Shown: positions 52,103 through 62,141 of the stretch, piece by piece
Position numbering within the stretch: the first letter of the stretch is position 1
How the letters are laid out: the number at the start of each line of letters is the position of its first letter
NCBI RefSeq assembly: GCF_021698855.1
Contig: NZ_WWFA01000001.1
Coordinates: 124,001 to 188,000, forward strand
Source of the DNA: Lactobacillus sp. S2-2
GTDB lineage: Bacteria > Bacillota > Bacilli > Lactobacillales > Lactobacillaceae
DNA: 64,000 nt
Reading direction: 5' to 3'
Made by a program: the position numbers and the translations under genes
Notes under the pieces: generated by a model
The model's input: only the letters and a program-made list of their open reading frames with translations
What the model was told of the DNA's origin: nothing
Database searches by the model: none

Positions 52103-52735
52103 ATGATCGTCCTTTCAGGTACAATTGGTGCCGGCAAAACATCATTAACTAATTTTTTAACTGACCATCTTAATTCAACTGGATTTTATGAATCAGTGGA
52201 TGATAATGAAATATTGCCTTTATTTTATAAAGATCCAAAAAAATATGCTTTTTTATTACAAATCTATTTTTTAAATAAAAGATTAGATGCAATTAAAGAG
52301 GCAAATGGTAATCATTTTAATGTAATGGATCGTTCAATATATGAAGATTCACTACTGTTTCATTCTAATGCTGATTTAGGGCGAGCTACTGAAGTTGAGG
52401 TAGATACTTATGATTCATTGCTAGATAATATGATGGAACAATTAGAAAATTCCAATTATCAAAAGAATCCAGATTTACTTATCTATATCGATATTTCATT
52501 CGAAACAATGTTATCAAGAATAAAGAAAAGGGGTCGTTCTTTTGAACAAATTGATAATGACCCAAGTCTTTACGATTATTATAAAACTTTGAATAGTCGC
52601 TATAGTGAATGGTTTGATAATTACAATTATTCACCTAAATTAAAAATTGATGGTGATAAATATGATTTTGTTGAAGATTCTGAAGCAAAAGAACAAGTTA
52701 TAAAAATGATTGATGATAAGTTAAAGACAATTTAA
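52103..52735 (+). CDS. Deoxynucleoside kinase (dAK/dGK family)
   Basis: 210 aa. P-loop GTIGAGKTS at residues 6-14, the substrate-site NVMDRSIYEDSLLF (DRS motif) and the lid-like IKKRGRSFEQ. It phosphorylates deoxyadenosine, deoxyguanosine or deoxycytidine for DNA synthesis. In lactobacilli such kinases pair as dAK/dGK subunits; only one gene occurs here, and the usual partner is not visible in the window. TAGGAG before ATG. It is 19 bases after lysP. Confidence 0.88.
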   Translation: MIVLSGTIGAGKTSLTNFLTDHLNSTGFYESVDDNEILPLFYKDPKKYAFLLQIYFLNKRLDAIKEANGNHFNVMDRSIYEDSLLFHSNADLGRATEVEVDTYDSLLDNMMEQLENSNYQKNPDLLIYIDISFETMLSRIKKRGRSFEQIDNDPSLYDYYKTLNSRYSEWFDNYNYSPKLKIDGDKYDFVEDSEAKEQVIKMIDDKLKTI

Positions 52736-52789
52736 GATAATTTGGTTGTTATTTGATTTTAAATGTAATAGTATTAATTACAAATAGAA

Positions 52790-52997
52790 AAACAATATGT
52801 GCCAAAGTAGATTTTCAGAGAAGTAGCGGTTAGTGAAAGCTATTAAGTCGAAATTCCAGTACATTAATTCAATGGGCAGTTAATCCTGCACGGTTAATAA
52901 CCGTTACCAATTATACGAGGGCTTATTTAGTTAAGAACTTGGGTGGTACCGCGAAAAGACATTCGTCCCAATTATTGTGGATGAGTGTCTTTTTTAT
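52790..52997 (+). promoter_or_regulatory. T-box leader of serS (serine specifier UCC likely)
   Basis: AGAGAAG with the apical hairpin GTAGC/GCTAT, GAAATTCCAG with a probable UCC specifier at 52855-52857, GGGTGGTACCGCG antiterminator (52941-52953, tRNA-pairing UGGU), and a 13-bp terminator stem (52956-52968 with 52979-52991) followed by T residues. Uncharged tRNA-Ser should switch on serS. Confidence 0.9.
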
Positions 52998-53016
52998 TAT
53001 AAGGAGGAAAATAAAT

Positions 53017-54291
53017 ATGTTAGATATGAAAATGATTCGACAAAATGTAGAATATGTAAAAGAAAAGTTAGCAACAAGAAACGTTGATGCTAGTACAATT
53101 GATGAACTAATAAGTTTAGATGAAAAAAGAAGAGATTTAATTGTAAATACTGAAAAATTAAAAGCTGAAAGAAATGAAGTTTCAGATAAAATTTCTCAAT
53201 TAAAAAGAAATAAAGAAAATGCTGATGAACAAATTACTAGAATGAGAGAAGTTGGACAACAAATAAAAGATTTTGATGCTCAATTATTAGAAGTTAAAGA
53301 AAAACAAAACAATATTGAAACTCATCTTCCTAACATTCCAGCTGATGATGTACCAGTTAGTTTAACTGAAGAAGGCTCAATTGAATTAAGAAAAATTGGA
53401 GAACCAAGAAATTTTGAGTTCAAACCAAAAGCTCATTATGAAATTGGAGAAGATTTAAATATTCTTGATTTTCAAAGAGGAGCTAAAGTTTCTGGATCAA
53501 GATTTTTATATTATGTTGGAAAAGGTGCAATGCTTGAAAGAGCAATTTATAATTACTATCTAGATCGAAATGATGCAGCTGGATACACTGAAGTGATTCC
53601 ACCTTATATGGTTAATTCAGAATCGATGTTTGGTACAGGTCAATTTCCAAAATTCAAAGAAACTCAAGCCGGTTTTGAAATCAAAGATACAGATTTGACA
53701 ATGATTCCAACTGCTGAAGTTCCATTGGTTAATTATTATCGCGATGAAATATTATCTGATGAACAACTACCAACCAAATTCACTGCGTTATCACCAGCTT
53801 TTAGATCTGAAGCAGGAAGTGCTGGTAAAGATACTCGAGGACTAATTAGACTACATCAATTTAATAAAGTTGAAATGGTTCAATTTACTAAACCAGAAGA
53901 TTCATGGAATGCTTTGGAAGAAATTACAGCACATGCTGAAAGTTTATTAAAAGAATTAGAAATTCCTTATCATGTTATCGAATTAACAACTTCAGATATG
54001 AGTTTTACAGCAGCTAAAACATATGATTTAGAAGTATGGATGCCAGAGCAAAATCGTTATCGTGAAATTTCGAGTTGTTCAAATACATTAGATTTTCAAG
54101 CAAGAAGATCACATATTCAATATCGTGATGAAAATGATCAATTACAATATGTTCATACACTAAATGGTTCTGGATTAGCTGTAGGTAGAACAGTTGCTGC
54201 AATTTTAGAAAACTATCAAAATGAAGATGGTTCAGTTAATGTTCCTAAAGTTTTACAACCATATATGAATGGATTAGAAAAAATTCAATAA
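53017..54291 (+). CDS. serS: Seryl-tRNA synthetase
   Basis: Class II synthetase, 424 aa. The N-terminal domain (about 1-105) is the long antiparallel coiled coil that contacts tRNA-Ser ([22 protein letters not shown] and onward). Motif 2 reads [25 protein letters not shown] in two parts around residues 255-285, and motif 3 ends in [20 protein letters not shown] at 53017 follows AAGGAGG by 8 bases; an in-frame extension through the T-box terminator is not a start. The T-box confirms serine. Confidence 0.95.
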   Translation: MLDMKMIRQNVEYVKEKLATRNVDASTIDELISLDEKRRDLIVNTEKLKAERNEVSDKISQLKRNKENADEQITRMREVGQQIKDFDAQLLEVKEKQNNIETHLPNIPADDVPVSLTEEGSIELRKIGEPRNFEFKPKAHYEIGEDLNILDFQRGAKVSGSRFLYYVGKGAMLERAIYNYYLDRNDAAGYTEVIPPYMVNSESMFGTGQFPKFKETQAGFEIKDTDLTMIPTAEVPLVNYYRDEILSDEQLPTKFTALSPAFRSEAGSAGKDTRGLIRLHQFNKVEMVQFTKPEDSWNALEEITAHAESLLKELEIPYHVIELTTSDMSFTAAKTYDLEVWMPEQNRYREISSCSNTLDFQARRSHIQYRDENDQLQYVHTLNGSGLAVGRTVAAILENYQNEDGSVNVPKVLQPYMNGLEKIQ

Positions 54292-54381
54292 ATTGAAAAA
54301 AAGTATAGCTTTTTAAATATGTTTAAGATATAATAATTAATGTACTTCAGAAGAGGTTGTTAATAACGTTTTGAAAAGTTG

Positions 54382-54410
54382 TTGACAGTAAAGTTTTTAT
54401 TTGTTACTAT
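54382..54410 (+). promoter_or_regulatory. Promoter of the tRNA cluster
   Basis: TTGACA (54382-54387) and TACTAT (54405-54410), 17-base spacer, 36 bases before the first tRNA. Confidence 0.7.
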
Positions 54411-54445
54411 TAAGTAGTTGCGTTGATATATGTAACTACTTCAAT

Positions 54446-54518
54446 GGGGGATTAGCTCAGTTGGGAGAGCATCTGCCTTACAAGCAGGAGGTCACAGGTT
54501 CGAGCCCTGTATCCCCCA
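54446..54518 (+). tRNA. tRNA-Val (anticodon UAC)
   Basis: 73 nt. Acceptor GGGGGAT pairs with ATCCCCC, anticodon loop CTTACAA, TTCGAGC T-loop. Discriminator A; no CCA encoded. Confidence 0.97.
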
Positions 54519-54520
54519 TT

Positions 54521-54593
54521 GAGCCGTTAGCTCAGCCGGTAGAGCATCTGACTTTTAATCAGAGGGTCGGCAGTTCGAACCTGCCACGGCTCA
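54521..54593 (+). tRNA. tRNA-Lys (anticodon UUU)
   Basis: 73 nt. Acceptor GAGCCGT pairs with ACGGCTC, anticodon loop CTTTTAA. Only two bases separate it from tRNA-Val. Discriminator A; no CCA. Confidence 0.97.
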
Positions 54594-54625
54594 TTGCCAG
54601 AGTAATTAAATAAAAACTTTTTCAT

Positions 54626-54707
54626 GCGGGCATGGCGGAACTGGCAGACGCGCTAGATTTAGGTTCTAGTGTCTTAGGACGTGGGGGTTCGAATCCCTTT
54701 GCCCGCA
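54626..54707 (+). tRNA. tRNA-Leu (anticodon UAG)
   Basis: 82 nt with a long variable arm (class II). Acceptor GCGGGCA pairs with TGCCCGC; anticodon loop TTTAGGT. No CCA. Confidence 0.96.
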
Positions 54708-54722
54708 TTGTTTCATTTTTTT

Positions 54723-54796
54723 GCCGACTTAGCTCAGTTGGCTAGAGCGCATCACTAGTAATGATGAGGTCGGGCGTTCGAATCGTCTAGTCGGCA
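54723..54796 (+). tRNA. tRNA-Thr (anticodon AGU)
   Basis: 74 nt. Acceptor GCCGACT pairs with AGTCGGC; anticodon loop CTAGTAA gives AGU, expected to be deaminated to IGU. Discriminator A; no CCA. Confidence 0.93.
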
Positions 54797-54800
54797 TATT

Positions 54801-54872
54801 GCGGAAGTAGCTCAGGGGTAGAGCACAACCTTGCCATGGTTGGGGTCGCGGGTTCGAATCCCGTCTTCCGCT
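54801..54872 (+). tRNA. tRNA-Gly (anticodon GCC)
   Basis: 72 nt. Acceptor GCGGAAG pairs with CTTCCGC; anticodon loop TTGCCAT. Discriminator is U, the only one in this cluster; no CCA. Confidence 0.96.
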
Positions 54873-54897
54873 TTTTTTGTTTATATTATATTAGTTT

Positions 54898-54983
54898 GCC
54901 GGGGTGGCGGAATTGGCAGACGCACAGGACTTAAAATCCTGCGGTTAGTGATAACCGTACCGGTTCGATCCCGGTCCTCGGCA
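54898..54983 (+). tRNA. tRNA-Leu (anticodon UAA)
   Basis: 86 nt with a long variable arm. Acceptor GCCGGGG pairs with CCTCGGC (one G-U); anticodon loop CTTAAAA. No CCA. Confidence 0.96.
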
Positions 54984-55001
54984 TTTTTTCATATTATATA
55001 T

Positions 55002-55075
55002 GCACCTATAGCGCAACTGGATAGAGTGTCTGACTACGAATCAGAAGGTTGTAGGTTCGAGTCCTACTAGGTGCA
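55002..55075 (+). tRNA. tRNA-Arg (anticodon ACG)
   Basis: 74 nt. Acceptor GCACCTA pairs with TAGGTGC; anticodon loop CTACGAA, A34 expected to become inosine. No CCA. Confidence 0.96.
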
Positions 55076-55080
55076 TTTTT

Positions 55081-55154
55081 CGGGAAGTGGCTCAGCTTGG
55101 TAGAGCACCTGGTTTGGGACCAGGGGGTCGCAGGTTCGAATCCTGTCTTCCCGA
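55081..55154 (+). tRNA. tRNA-Pro (anticodon UGG)
   Basis: 74 nt. Acceptor CGGGAAG pairs with CTTCCCG; anticodon loop TTTGGGA. No CCA. Last tRNA before the terminator. Confidence 0.96.
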
Positions 55155-55162
55155 TAGTATAT

Positions 55163-55200
55163 AAAATCGGAATTAGAATTTATTCTAATCCGATTTTTTT
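55163..55200 (+). terminator. Terminator of the tRNA cluster
   Basis: AAAATCGG-ATTAGAAT pairs with ATTCTAATCCGATTTT (one bulged A) followed by seven T residues. Confidence 0.85.
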
Positions 55201-55242
55201 GTTTATTAAGCATTTATGCTTTTCTTTTTTTATCTTTCTTTG

Positions 55243-55268
55243 TATAATGAATGTCAACATTAGTCAAA
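55243..55268 (+). promoter_or_regulatory. ctsR promoter with CtsR operator
   Basis: TATAAT at 55243-55248 is followed by the CtsR heptad repeat TGTCAAC-ATT-AGTCAAA (55252-55268), matching the known RGTCAAA-NAN-RGTCAAA operator. The operator overlaps the expected RNA start, so CtsR should repress its own operon. Confidence 0.88.
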
Positions 55269-55288
55269 GTTGGGGTGAGTTATCTATT

Positions 55289-55759
55289 ATGGAAGGTAAA
55301 AATGCTTCTGAGGTAATTGAAAATTATTTAAAGAGCCTTTTCGAAAATGATGACTGTGAATGGATTGAAATATGTAGGTCTGATGTCGCTGATTTATTTG
55401 ATGTTGTACCTTCTCAAATAAATTATGTGATTAAGACAAGATTTTCCATTCAAAACGGATACTTAGTTAAAAGTAAACGTGGAGGAGGAGGGTACATCAA
55501 GATTGAAAAAGTTAATATAGTAGATAATTTTTCATTTCTTGATGATTTGATACAATATGTTGGAAATTCGATTTCGCAACAAGAGAGTTTCAAAATTTTG
55601 CAAACTTTATTTAATAATCAATTAATAACTAATCGTGAAAAAACACTATTATCTGTTAGTTTAGATAAAAGAATTTTTTCAAAAGAACCAATTGATGAGA
55701 ATAAGATAAGAGCAAAAATTTTGATTTCTATAATTGAAAGATTAAAATATGAATGTTAA
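55289..55759 (+). CDS. ctsR: Heat-shock repressor CtsR
   Basis: 156 aa class III stress repressor. Start at ATG 55289 with GGGGTGAG 9 bases upstream; upstream reading would enter tRNA-Pro. The winged-helix part holds DVADLFDVVPSQINYVIKTRF and the wing tip SKRGGGGYIKI with the glycine-rich thermosensing loop. A C-terminal dimer region follows. Represses clp genes and is inactivated by heat. It autoregulates through the operator at 55252-55268. clpC is 18 bases downstream; mcsA and mcsB, present between them in B. subtilis, are absent. Confidence 0.93.
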   Translation: MEGKNASEVIENYLKSLFENDDCEWIEICRSDVADLFDVVPSQINYVIKTRFSIQNGYLVKSKRGGGGYIKIEKVNIVDNFSFLDDLIQYVGNSISQQESFKILQTLFNNQLITNREKTLLSVSLDKRIFSKEPIDENKIRAKILISIIERLKYEC

Positions 55760-55777
55760 ATAGAGGAGGAATTTTTA

Positions 55778-58255
55778 ATGGATAATTTGTATACTCCTAG
55801 TGCGCAAAATGTTTTGAATATTGCACAAGTTCAAGCGAGATTTTTTAAACATCAATCGGTTGGAACAGAACATATTCTATTGGCGCTAACAATTGAAAAA
55901 AGTGGTGTTGCTTACTCAACAATCCAACAATTAGCTTTAACTCAGGATGATGTAAGAGATGAGATTGAAACACTTGTTGGTTATGGTAATTTAGATGCTG
56001 ATAAAGACACTTATTTACAATTTTCACCAAAAACTAAAGAGTCATTAATGCTTGCTAATGACCTATCAAAAAAATTGGGTTCTAACCGAGTTGGAACTGA
56101 ACATTTACTTTTAGCTATTACAGCTGATAGAAATACTTTTGCTTCAAAAATACTTGTAGCATTAGGTATTGATGGCGATAAAATTAGTCAAGTTATGCTA
56201 AGAAAAATGGGTGTCCCAGAAATTTTCAAGAGTGTAAATGCAACTGAAAGTAATAATGGAAACCAAGATAGTACTTCAACTCTAGACGAATTTGCTAGAG
56301 ATTTGAATAAAATGGCACGTGATAATCATTTGGATCCAATTATTGGTCGTGATAAGGAAATTAAGCGTGCAATTCAAATTTTAAGTCGTAGAACCAAAAA
56401 TAATCCGGTTTTAATTGGTGAACCTGGTGTAGGTAAAACTGCGATTGCTGAAGGACTAGCCCAAAAAATTATTAATAAATTGGTACCAAGTGACATGCTT
56501 AATAAAAGAGTTATGATGCTTGATATGGGTAGTTTAATTGCAGGAACAAAATATCGTGGTGAATTTGAAAATAGATTGAAAAAAATCATTCAAGAAATTA
56601 AAGATAGTGGAGACGTTATCTTGTTCATCGATGAATTGCATACATTGATTGGTGCTGGTGGTGCTGAAGGCGCAATTGATGCGGCTAATATTTTAAAACC
56701 AGCATTAGCTCGTGGTGAAGTTCAATTAATTGGTGCTACAACACTAGATGAATATCAGAAGAATATTGAAAGTGATGCTGCATTAGAAAGAAGATTTGCA
56801 ACTATTACGGTTGATGAACCAACCGTTGATCAAGCAAAACAAATCCTTTCTGGGTTACGTACTAAATATGAACAACATCATCAAGTTAAAATTACTGATG
56901 AAGCAATTGAAAGTGCAGTTGATTTATCTAATAGGTATATTACTGAAAGATTTTTACCAGATAAGGCAATTGATTTAATGGATGAAGCTGCTGCAAAGGT
57001 AAGAATCGAGAGCTTAGATACTAATGATAAACTACCTAAAATGGAGTCTGAATTAAACGAAATCATCGATGAAAAGGAAACTGCAATTAATGAACAAAGA
57101 TTTGATGATGCAATTGAGATTAGACAAAAAGAAGCACAACTTAGAACTGATATTAATGATTTAAATAAATCAAATAGTTTAGATAAAAAAGATAACAAAG
57201 CAAAATTAACCCTTAAAGAAACAAGTGAAGATGTAGCTAAGATTGTTTCTGAATGGACTGGAATTCCAGTTACTAATTTAAAAGCTAATGATGCAAAGAA
57301 ATTGGTTAATCTTGAGAAGACACTTCATAAAAATGTTATTGGACAAGATGAAGCTGTTACTGCAGTGGCGAAATCTATTAGACGTTCAAGAAGTGGAATT
57401 AAAGATCCTAATCGACCAATTGGTTCATTTATTTTCCTTGGACCAACTGGGGTTGGTAAGACAGAGCTTGCTAAAGAACTTTCAAAAGAAATGTTTGGAT
57501 CACAAGATGATTTAATTAGAGTTGATATGTCTGAATATATGGAAAAATATTCAACTAGTCGATTAGTTGGTTCAGCACCAGGATATGTTGGATATGATGA
57601 AGGTGGACAATTAACTGAAAAAGTTAGAAAGAAACCTTATTCAGTTGTTTTATTTGATGAAATTGAAAAAGCTCATCCAGATGTATTTAATTTATTATTA
57701 CAAGTTTTAGATGATGGTTATATAACAGATTCTAAAGGACGCAAAGTTGATTTTAGAAATACTGTAATTATTATGACTTCTAATTTAGGTGCAACAGTGT
57801 TGCGTGATAAGAAAACAGTTGGTTTCGGATCAGAAGAAGAAACTGAGAGTTATGATGCTATGAAGTCAACAATTCAAGAGCAAATGAAGAAATACTTTAA
57901 ACCTGAATTTTTAAATCGAATTGATGAAACAATTATTTTCCATTCATTAAATAAAGATGAATTACATCAAATTGTTAAATTAATGACTAAAGATTTAATT
58001 AAAAGAATTGAAGAAAAAGGAATTAAAGTTAAATTAACTTCATCCGCAATTGATTTAATTGCTGAAAAAGGATATCAACCAGAATATGGTGCTCGTCCTA
58101 TTCGTCGTACAATTCAAAATGAATTGGAAGATGAACTTAGTGAAAAAATTCTTGCAGGTGAATTTAAATCAGGTGATAGTATCACAATTGGTGCCAAAAA
58201 AGGATCAATTACCATGGCAATTAGTAATCAAAAAGAAAAAGTTTCGATTAAATAA
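55778..58255 (+). CDS. clpC: ATP-dependent Clp protease ATP-binding subunit ClpC
   Basis: 825 aa AAA+ unfoldase. Two N-terminal repeats (about 1-75 and 76-145: [25 protein letters not shown]), AAA1 with GEPGVGKT, a UVR/middle region [20 protein letters not shown] at about 435-455, and AAA2 with [20 protein letters not shown] and NRIDETI are typical of Clp ATPases. Works with ClpP in protein turnover under stress. Cotranscribed with ctsR and thus CtsR-controlled; an end-of-operon terminator follows. Confidence 0.95.
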   Translation: MDNLYTPSAQNVLNIAQVQARFFKHQSVGTEHILLALTIEKSGVAYSTIQQLALTQDDVRDEIETLVGYGNLDADKDTYLQFSPKTKESLMLANDLSKKLGSNRVGTEHLLLAITADRNTFASKILVALGIDGDKISQVMLRKMGVPEIFKSVNATESNNGNQDSTSTLDEFARDLNKMARDNHLDPIIGRDKEIKRAIQILSRRTKNNPVLIGEPGVGKTAIAEGLAQKIINKLVPSDMLNKRVMMLDMGSLIAGTKYRGEFENRLKKIIQEIKDSGDVILFIDELHTLIGAGGAEGAIDAANILKPALARGEVQLIGATTLDEYQKNIESDAALERRFATITVDEPTVDQAKQILSGLRTKYEQHHQVKITDEAIESAVDLSNRYITERFLPDKAIDLMDEAAAKVRIESLDTNDKLPKMESELNEIIDEKETAINEQRFDDAIEIRQKEAQLRTDINDLNKSNSLDKKDNKAKLTLKETSEDVAKIVSEWTGIPVTNLKANDAKKLVNLEKTLHKNVIGQDEAVTAVAKSIRRSRSGIKDPNRPIGSFIFLGPTGVGKTELAKELSKEMFGSQDDLIRVDMSEYMEKYSTSRLVGSAPGYVGYDEGGQLTEKVRKKPYSVVLFDEIEKAHPDVFNLLLQVLDDGYITDSKGRKVDFRNTVIIMTSNLGATVLRDKKTVGFGSEEETESYDAMKSTIQEQMKKYFKPEFLNRIDETIIFHSLNKDELHQIVKLMTKDLIKRIEEKGIKVKLTSSAIDLIAEKGYQPEYGARPIRRTIQNELEDELSEKILAGEFKSGDSITIGAKKGSITMAISNQKEKVSIK

Positions 58256-58281
58256 AAGAGTGATTTTAATCACTCTTTTTT
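58254..58281 (+). terminator. Terminator of the ctsR-clpC operon
   Basis: AAAAGAGTGATT and AATCACTCTTTT stem followed by T residues. The rpoB promoter begins 3 bases later. Confidence 0.85.
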
Positions 58282-58283
58282 AT

Positions 58284-58312
58284 TTGACATTAATTTTTAA
58301 AACAAGTATACT
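58284..58312 (+). promoter_or_regulatory. Promoter of rpoB
   Basis: Perfect TTGACA (58284-58289) and TATACT (58307-58312) with 17-base spacer, near-consensus. Confidence 0.8.
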
Positions 58313-58318
58313 TAAAAA

Positions 58319-58512
58319 GTATTTATTTTGAATTGAATGGATCTTTACAATCTATTGTCTGTAAAGGTCCTTTATATGGAACCAAAAATGAGAAAAATAT
58401 TGTCATTTTTGGATTTTTTTTGCTTAAAAATCAATTATTTAGTTAAATAATCGTGTTTTGTAAGCAAATTGTAATATTTCAATTCTTTGAATTTTTAGGA
58501 GAGGTGAATAAC
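58319..58512 (+). promoter_or_regulatory. Structured rpoB leader with attenuator-like terminator
   Basis: About 195 bases of untranslated leader. It contains an 11-bp hairpin (GGATCTTTACA 58339-58349 with TGTAAAGGTCC 58360-58370) and then a terminator-like hairpin, CCAAAAATGA (58382-58391) with TCATTTTTGG (58403-58412), followed by TTTTTTTT at 58414-58421, all upstream of rpoB. Confidence 0.65.
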
Positions 58513-61500
58513 TTGGCAGGACAAATTGTTAATTTCGGAAAACACAGAACTCGTAGAAGTTATGCCAGAATCAAGAAGATCTTGGACTTACCAAATTTAA
58601 TTGAAGTTCAAACAAATTCTTATAACTGGTTCTTAGATCAAGGTCTAAGAGAAATGTTTAAAGACATCATGCCAATTGATGATTTTCAAGGTAAGCTTTC
58701 ATTAGACTTTGTTGATTATCAATTATTAGAACCAAAATATACTGTTGATGAGGCTAAAGATCATGAAGCCAATTACTCAGCACCATTACACGTTACTTTA
58801 AAATTAACTAATCATGAAACTGGTGAAATTAAAACTCAAGATGTATTCTTTGGTGATTTCCCATTGATGACAGATCAAGGTACTTTTATTATTAATGGAG
58901 CTGAAAGAGTTATTGTTTCACAATTAGTACGTTCTCCAGGAGCTTACTATAGTTCAGAACCCGATAAGAATGGTAGAAATATTTTTGGTGCAACAATTAT
59001 TCCTAACCGTGGTGCATGGATGGAATTTGAAAATGATGCAAAAAATGTTTCTCACGTAAGAATTGATAGAACAAGAAAATTACCATTAACTGAACTAGTT
59101 CGTGCATTAGGATTTGGTTCTGATGATGAAATTGTTGATATTTTTGGTAATACTAATGATAGTCTTGCATTAACAATTGAAAAAGATGTTCACAAAAATG
59201 CTGAAGATTCACGAGTTGAAGAATCACTAAAAGATATTTATGAAAGACTTCGTCCAGGAGAACCTAAAACTGCTGATTCATCAAGAAACTTATTAACTAC
59301 AAGATTCTTTGATCCTAAACGCTATGATATGGCTCCTGTTGGAAGATACAAAACCGATAAAAAATTAAACTTAAAACATCGTTTACTTGGTTTAACATTG
59401 GCTGAAACATTAGCTGATCCAGAAACTGGAGAAATTATTGCTAAAAAAGATGATGTAATTGATCGTGATTTATTGAAGACTTTAAGTGGCTACTTAGATA
59501 ATCATGAATTTAAATCATACACATTTAATCCTTCTGAAGAAGCTGTAGTTACTGAACCAGTATCTGTTCAAATCATTAAAGTATATTCTGAAAAGGATCC
59601 TGAAAAAGTCGTTTCAATGATTGGAAACAATAATGAGGATCGCACTTATAAACATATTACTGTTTCAGATATTTTTGCTGAAATCAATTACTTCTTAAAC
59701 TTACAAGAAGGAATTGGAGTTACTGATGATATTGACCATTTAGGTAATCGTCGTGTTAGATCAGTTGGTGAATTATTACAAAATCAATTTAGAATTGGTC
59801 TTTCAAGAATGGAACGTGTGGTACGTGAAAGAATGTCAATTCAAGAAATTTCTACAGTTACTCCACAACAATTGATTAATATTCGTCCAGTTGTTGCATC
59901 TGTTAAAGAATTCTTTGGTTCTTCACAATTGTCTCAATTCATGGATCAAACTAATCCACTTGGTGAATTAACTCATAAACGTCGTCTTTCAGCCCTTGGA
60001 CCTGGTGGTATTACCAGAGATCGTGCTGGATATGAAGTTCGTGATGTTAACTATACCCACTATGGTCGTATCTGTCCGATTGAAACTCCCGAAGGTCCAA
60101 ATATTGGATTGATAAATAGTTTATCTAGTTATGCACGTGTTAATGAATATGGATTCATTGAATCACCATATCGTCGTGTTGATTGGGAGACTCATAAAGT
60201 TACTGATAAAATTGATTACCTTACTGCTGATGATGAAGATAATTTCGTTATTGCACAAGCTAACTCAATTTTAAATGAAGATGGTACATTTGCTAATGAC
60301 ACAGTAATGGCTCGTGATAAGTCTGAATATGTTGATACAAATGTTCAAAATGTTGATTACATGGATGTTTCACCTAAACAAGTAGTTGCTGTTGCAACTG
60401 CATGTATTCCTTTCTTGGAAAATGATGATTCTAACCGTGCTCTAATGGGTGCTAACATGCAACGTCAAGCAGTTCCATTGATTCAACCACATGCTCCACT
60501 TGTTGGTACTGGGATTGAATATAAAGCTGCACATGACTCTGGAGTTGCAAAAGTTGCTAAATACTCTGGAATAGTTGAATATGTTGATGCTGATGAAATT
60601 CGCGTTAGACGTGATGACGATGCATTAGACACTTACAAATTAATGAAATTCCAACGTTCTAATGGTGGAAAGAACTATAATCAAACACCAATTGTTCATG
60701 TTAATGATCGTGTAGATGCTGATGAAATTTTAGCTGATGGTCCTGCAATGGAAAGTGGAGAACTTGCTTTAGGACAAAATCCAGTTGTTGCTTTCATGAC
60801 TTGGCAAGGTTATAACTTTGAAGATGCTATTGGTATTAATGAAAGATTAGTTAAAGAAGATGTTTATACTTCAATTCATATTGAAGAATATGAATCTGAA
60901 ACTAGAGATACTAAATTAGGACCTGAGGAAATGACAAGGGAAATTCCTAATGTTGGAGAAGATTCTCTTAAAGATCTTGATGAAGATGGAATTATCCGTG
61001 TGGGTGCTGAAGTTCATGATGGTGATATTTTAGTTGGTAAAGTTACTCCAAAAGGGGTTACAGAATTATCATCTGAAGAAAGATTATTACACGCCATTTT
61101 TGGTGAAAAAGCTCGTGAAGTAAGAGATACTTCTCTTAAGGTACCTCATGGATCAGATGGAATTGTTCAAGATGTAAAAGTATTTACAAGAGAAAATGGT
61201 GATGAATTATCACCAGGTATTAATAAATTAGTTCGTGTTTATATTGCTCAAAAACGTAAACTTCAAGTTGGAGACAAGATGGCCGGACGTCATGGTAATA
61301 AAGGTACTGTTTCAATTGTTATTCCACAAGAAGACATGCCATACTTACCAGATGGTACTCCAGTTGATATTTTATTAAGTCCCATGGGTGTTCCTTCACG
61401 TATGAATATTGGACAAGTTATTGAACTTCATTTAGGTATGGCTGCTAGAAAACTTGGTATCCATGTTGCTAGTCCAGTATTTGATGGTGCACGAGATGAA

Positions 61501-62127
61501 GATGTTTGGGATGCAGTTAAAGAAGCCGGAATGGATTCAGACGGTAAGAGTGTAGTTTATGATGGTCGTACTGGTGAACCTTTTGATAAGAAAATAGCTG
61601 TTGGTGTTATGAATTATCTTAAACTTAACCATATGTCTGAAGATAAAATTCATGCTAGAGCAATTGGACCTTACTCATTAGTTACTCAACAACCTCTTGG
61701 AGGAAAAGCTCAATTTGGTGGTCAAAGATTTGGTGAAATGGAAGTTTGGGCTCTTGAGGCTTATGGAGCAGCTCACACATTACAAGAGATCTTAACTTAC
61801 AAATCTGATGATGTTGTTGGACGTGTTAAAACTTATGAAGCAATTGTTAAAGGTGAACCAATTCCAAAACCAGGTGTTCCAGAATCATTCCGAGTACTTG
61901 TTAAAGAATTACAAGCATTAGGTCTAAATATGGAAGTATTGGATTCAAACCAAAATAATATTGATTTACGTGATATTGATGAAAGTGATGAAAATGACGT
62001 TGTTAACGTTAATGCTTTAAGTCAATTAAATGAAAATAAAGATGAAAATACCCAAGATAAAAATGAAACACAAGAAACAGTAGATCATAATTTGAATTCT
62101 TCTGATAATGATAGTAATAACGAATAA
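58513..62127 (+). CDS. rpoB: DNA-directed RNA polymerase subunit beta
   Basis: 1204 aa. The chosen start is TTG at 58513 (protein begins [20 protein letters not shown]) since AGGAGAGGTGA lies just upstream; a reading from 58453 would cover this ribosome site. The rifampicin region reads [20 protein letters not shown], the usual rifampicin-sensitive type. A later stretch [16 protein letters not shown] and the C-terminal [19 protein letters not shown] are diagnostic. The protein ends in an acidic, Asn/Asp-rich tail of about 50 residues, common in lactobacilli. Cotranscribed with rpoC. Confidence 0.97.
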   Translation: MAGQIVNFGKHRTRRSYARIKKILDLPNLIEVQTNSYNWFLDQGLREMFKDIMPIDDFQGKLSLDFVDYQLLEPKYTVDEAKDHEANYSAPLHVTLKLTNHETGEIKTQDVFFGDFPLMTDQGTFIINGAERVIVSQLVRSPGAYYSSEPDKNGRNIFGATIIPNRGAWMEFENDAKNVSHVRIDRTRKLPLTELVRALGFGSDDEIVDIFGNTNDSLALTIEKDVHKNAEDSRVEESLKDIYERLRPGEPKTADSSRNLLTTRFFDPKRYDMAPVGRYKTDKKLNLKHRLLGLTLAETLADPETGEIIAKKDDVIDRDLLKTLSGYLDNHEFKSYTFNPSEEAVVTEPVSVQIIKVYSEKDPEKVVSMIGNNNEDRTYKHITVSDIFAEINYFLNLQEGIGVTDDIDHLGNRRVRSVGELLQNQFRIGLSRMERVVRERMSIQEISTVTPQQLINIRPVVASVKEFFGSSQLSQFMDQTNPLGELTHKRRLSALGPGGITRDRAGYEVRDVNYTHYGRICPIETPEGPNIGLINSLSSYARVNEYGFIESPYRRVDWETHKVTDKIDYLTADDEDNFVIAQANSILNEDGTFANDTVMARDKSEYVDTNVQNVDYMDVSPKQVVAVATACIPFLENDDSNRALMGANMQRQAVPLIQPHAPLVGTGIEYKAAHDSGVAKVAKYSGIVEYVDADEIRVRRDDDALDTYKLMKFQRSNGGKNYNQTPIVHVNDRVDADEILADGPAMESGELALGQNPVVAFMTWQGYNFEDAIGINERLVKEDVYTSIHIEEYESETRDTKLGPEEMTREIPNVGEDSLKDLDEDGIIRVGAEVHDGDILVGKVTPKGVTELSSEERLLHAIFGEKAREVRDTSLKVPHGSDGIVQDVKVFTRENGDELSPGINKLVRVYIAQKRKLQVGDKMAGRHGNKGTVSIVIPQEDMPYLPDGTPVDILLSPMGVPSRMNIGQVIELHLGMAARKLGIHVASPVFDGARDEDVWDAVKEAGMDSDGKSVVYDGRTGEPFDKKIAVGVMNYLKLNHMSEDKIHARAIGPYSLVTQQPLGGKAQFGGQRFGEMEVWALEAYGAAHTLQEILTYKSDDVVGRVKTYEAIVKGEPIPKPGVPESFRVLVKELQALGLNMEVLDSNQNNIDLRDIDESDENDVVNVNALSQLNENKDENTQDKNETQETVDHNLNSSDNDSNNE

Positions 62128-62141
62128 AGGGGGTATCTTCA

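Noticed and set aside
54401..55283. Open reading frames across the tRNA cluster and the upstream extension of ctsR into tRNA-Pro
   Set aside because: They encode translations of tRNA sequence (for example GGLAQLGEHLP) and lack ribosome sites; the tRNA folds explain the sequence. CtsR starts at 55289.
58453..58512. Longer N-terminus of RpoB
   Set aside because: The extension runs over the AGGAGAGGTGA ribosome site; known RpoB proteins begin near the chosen TTG.
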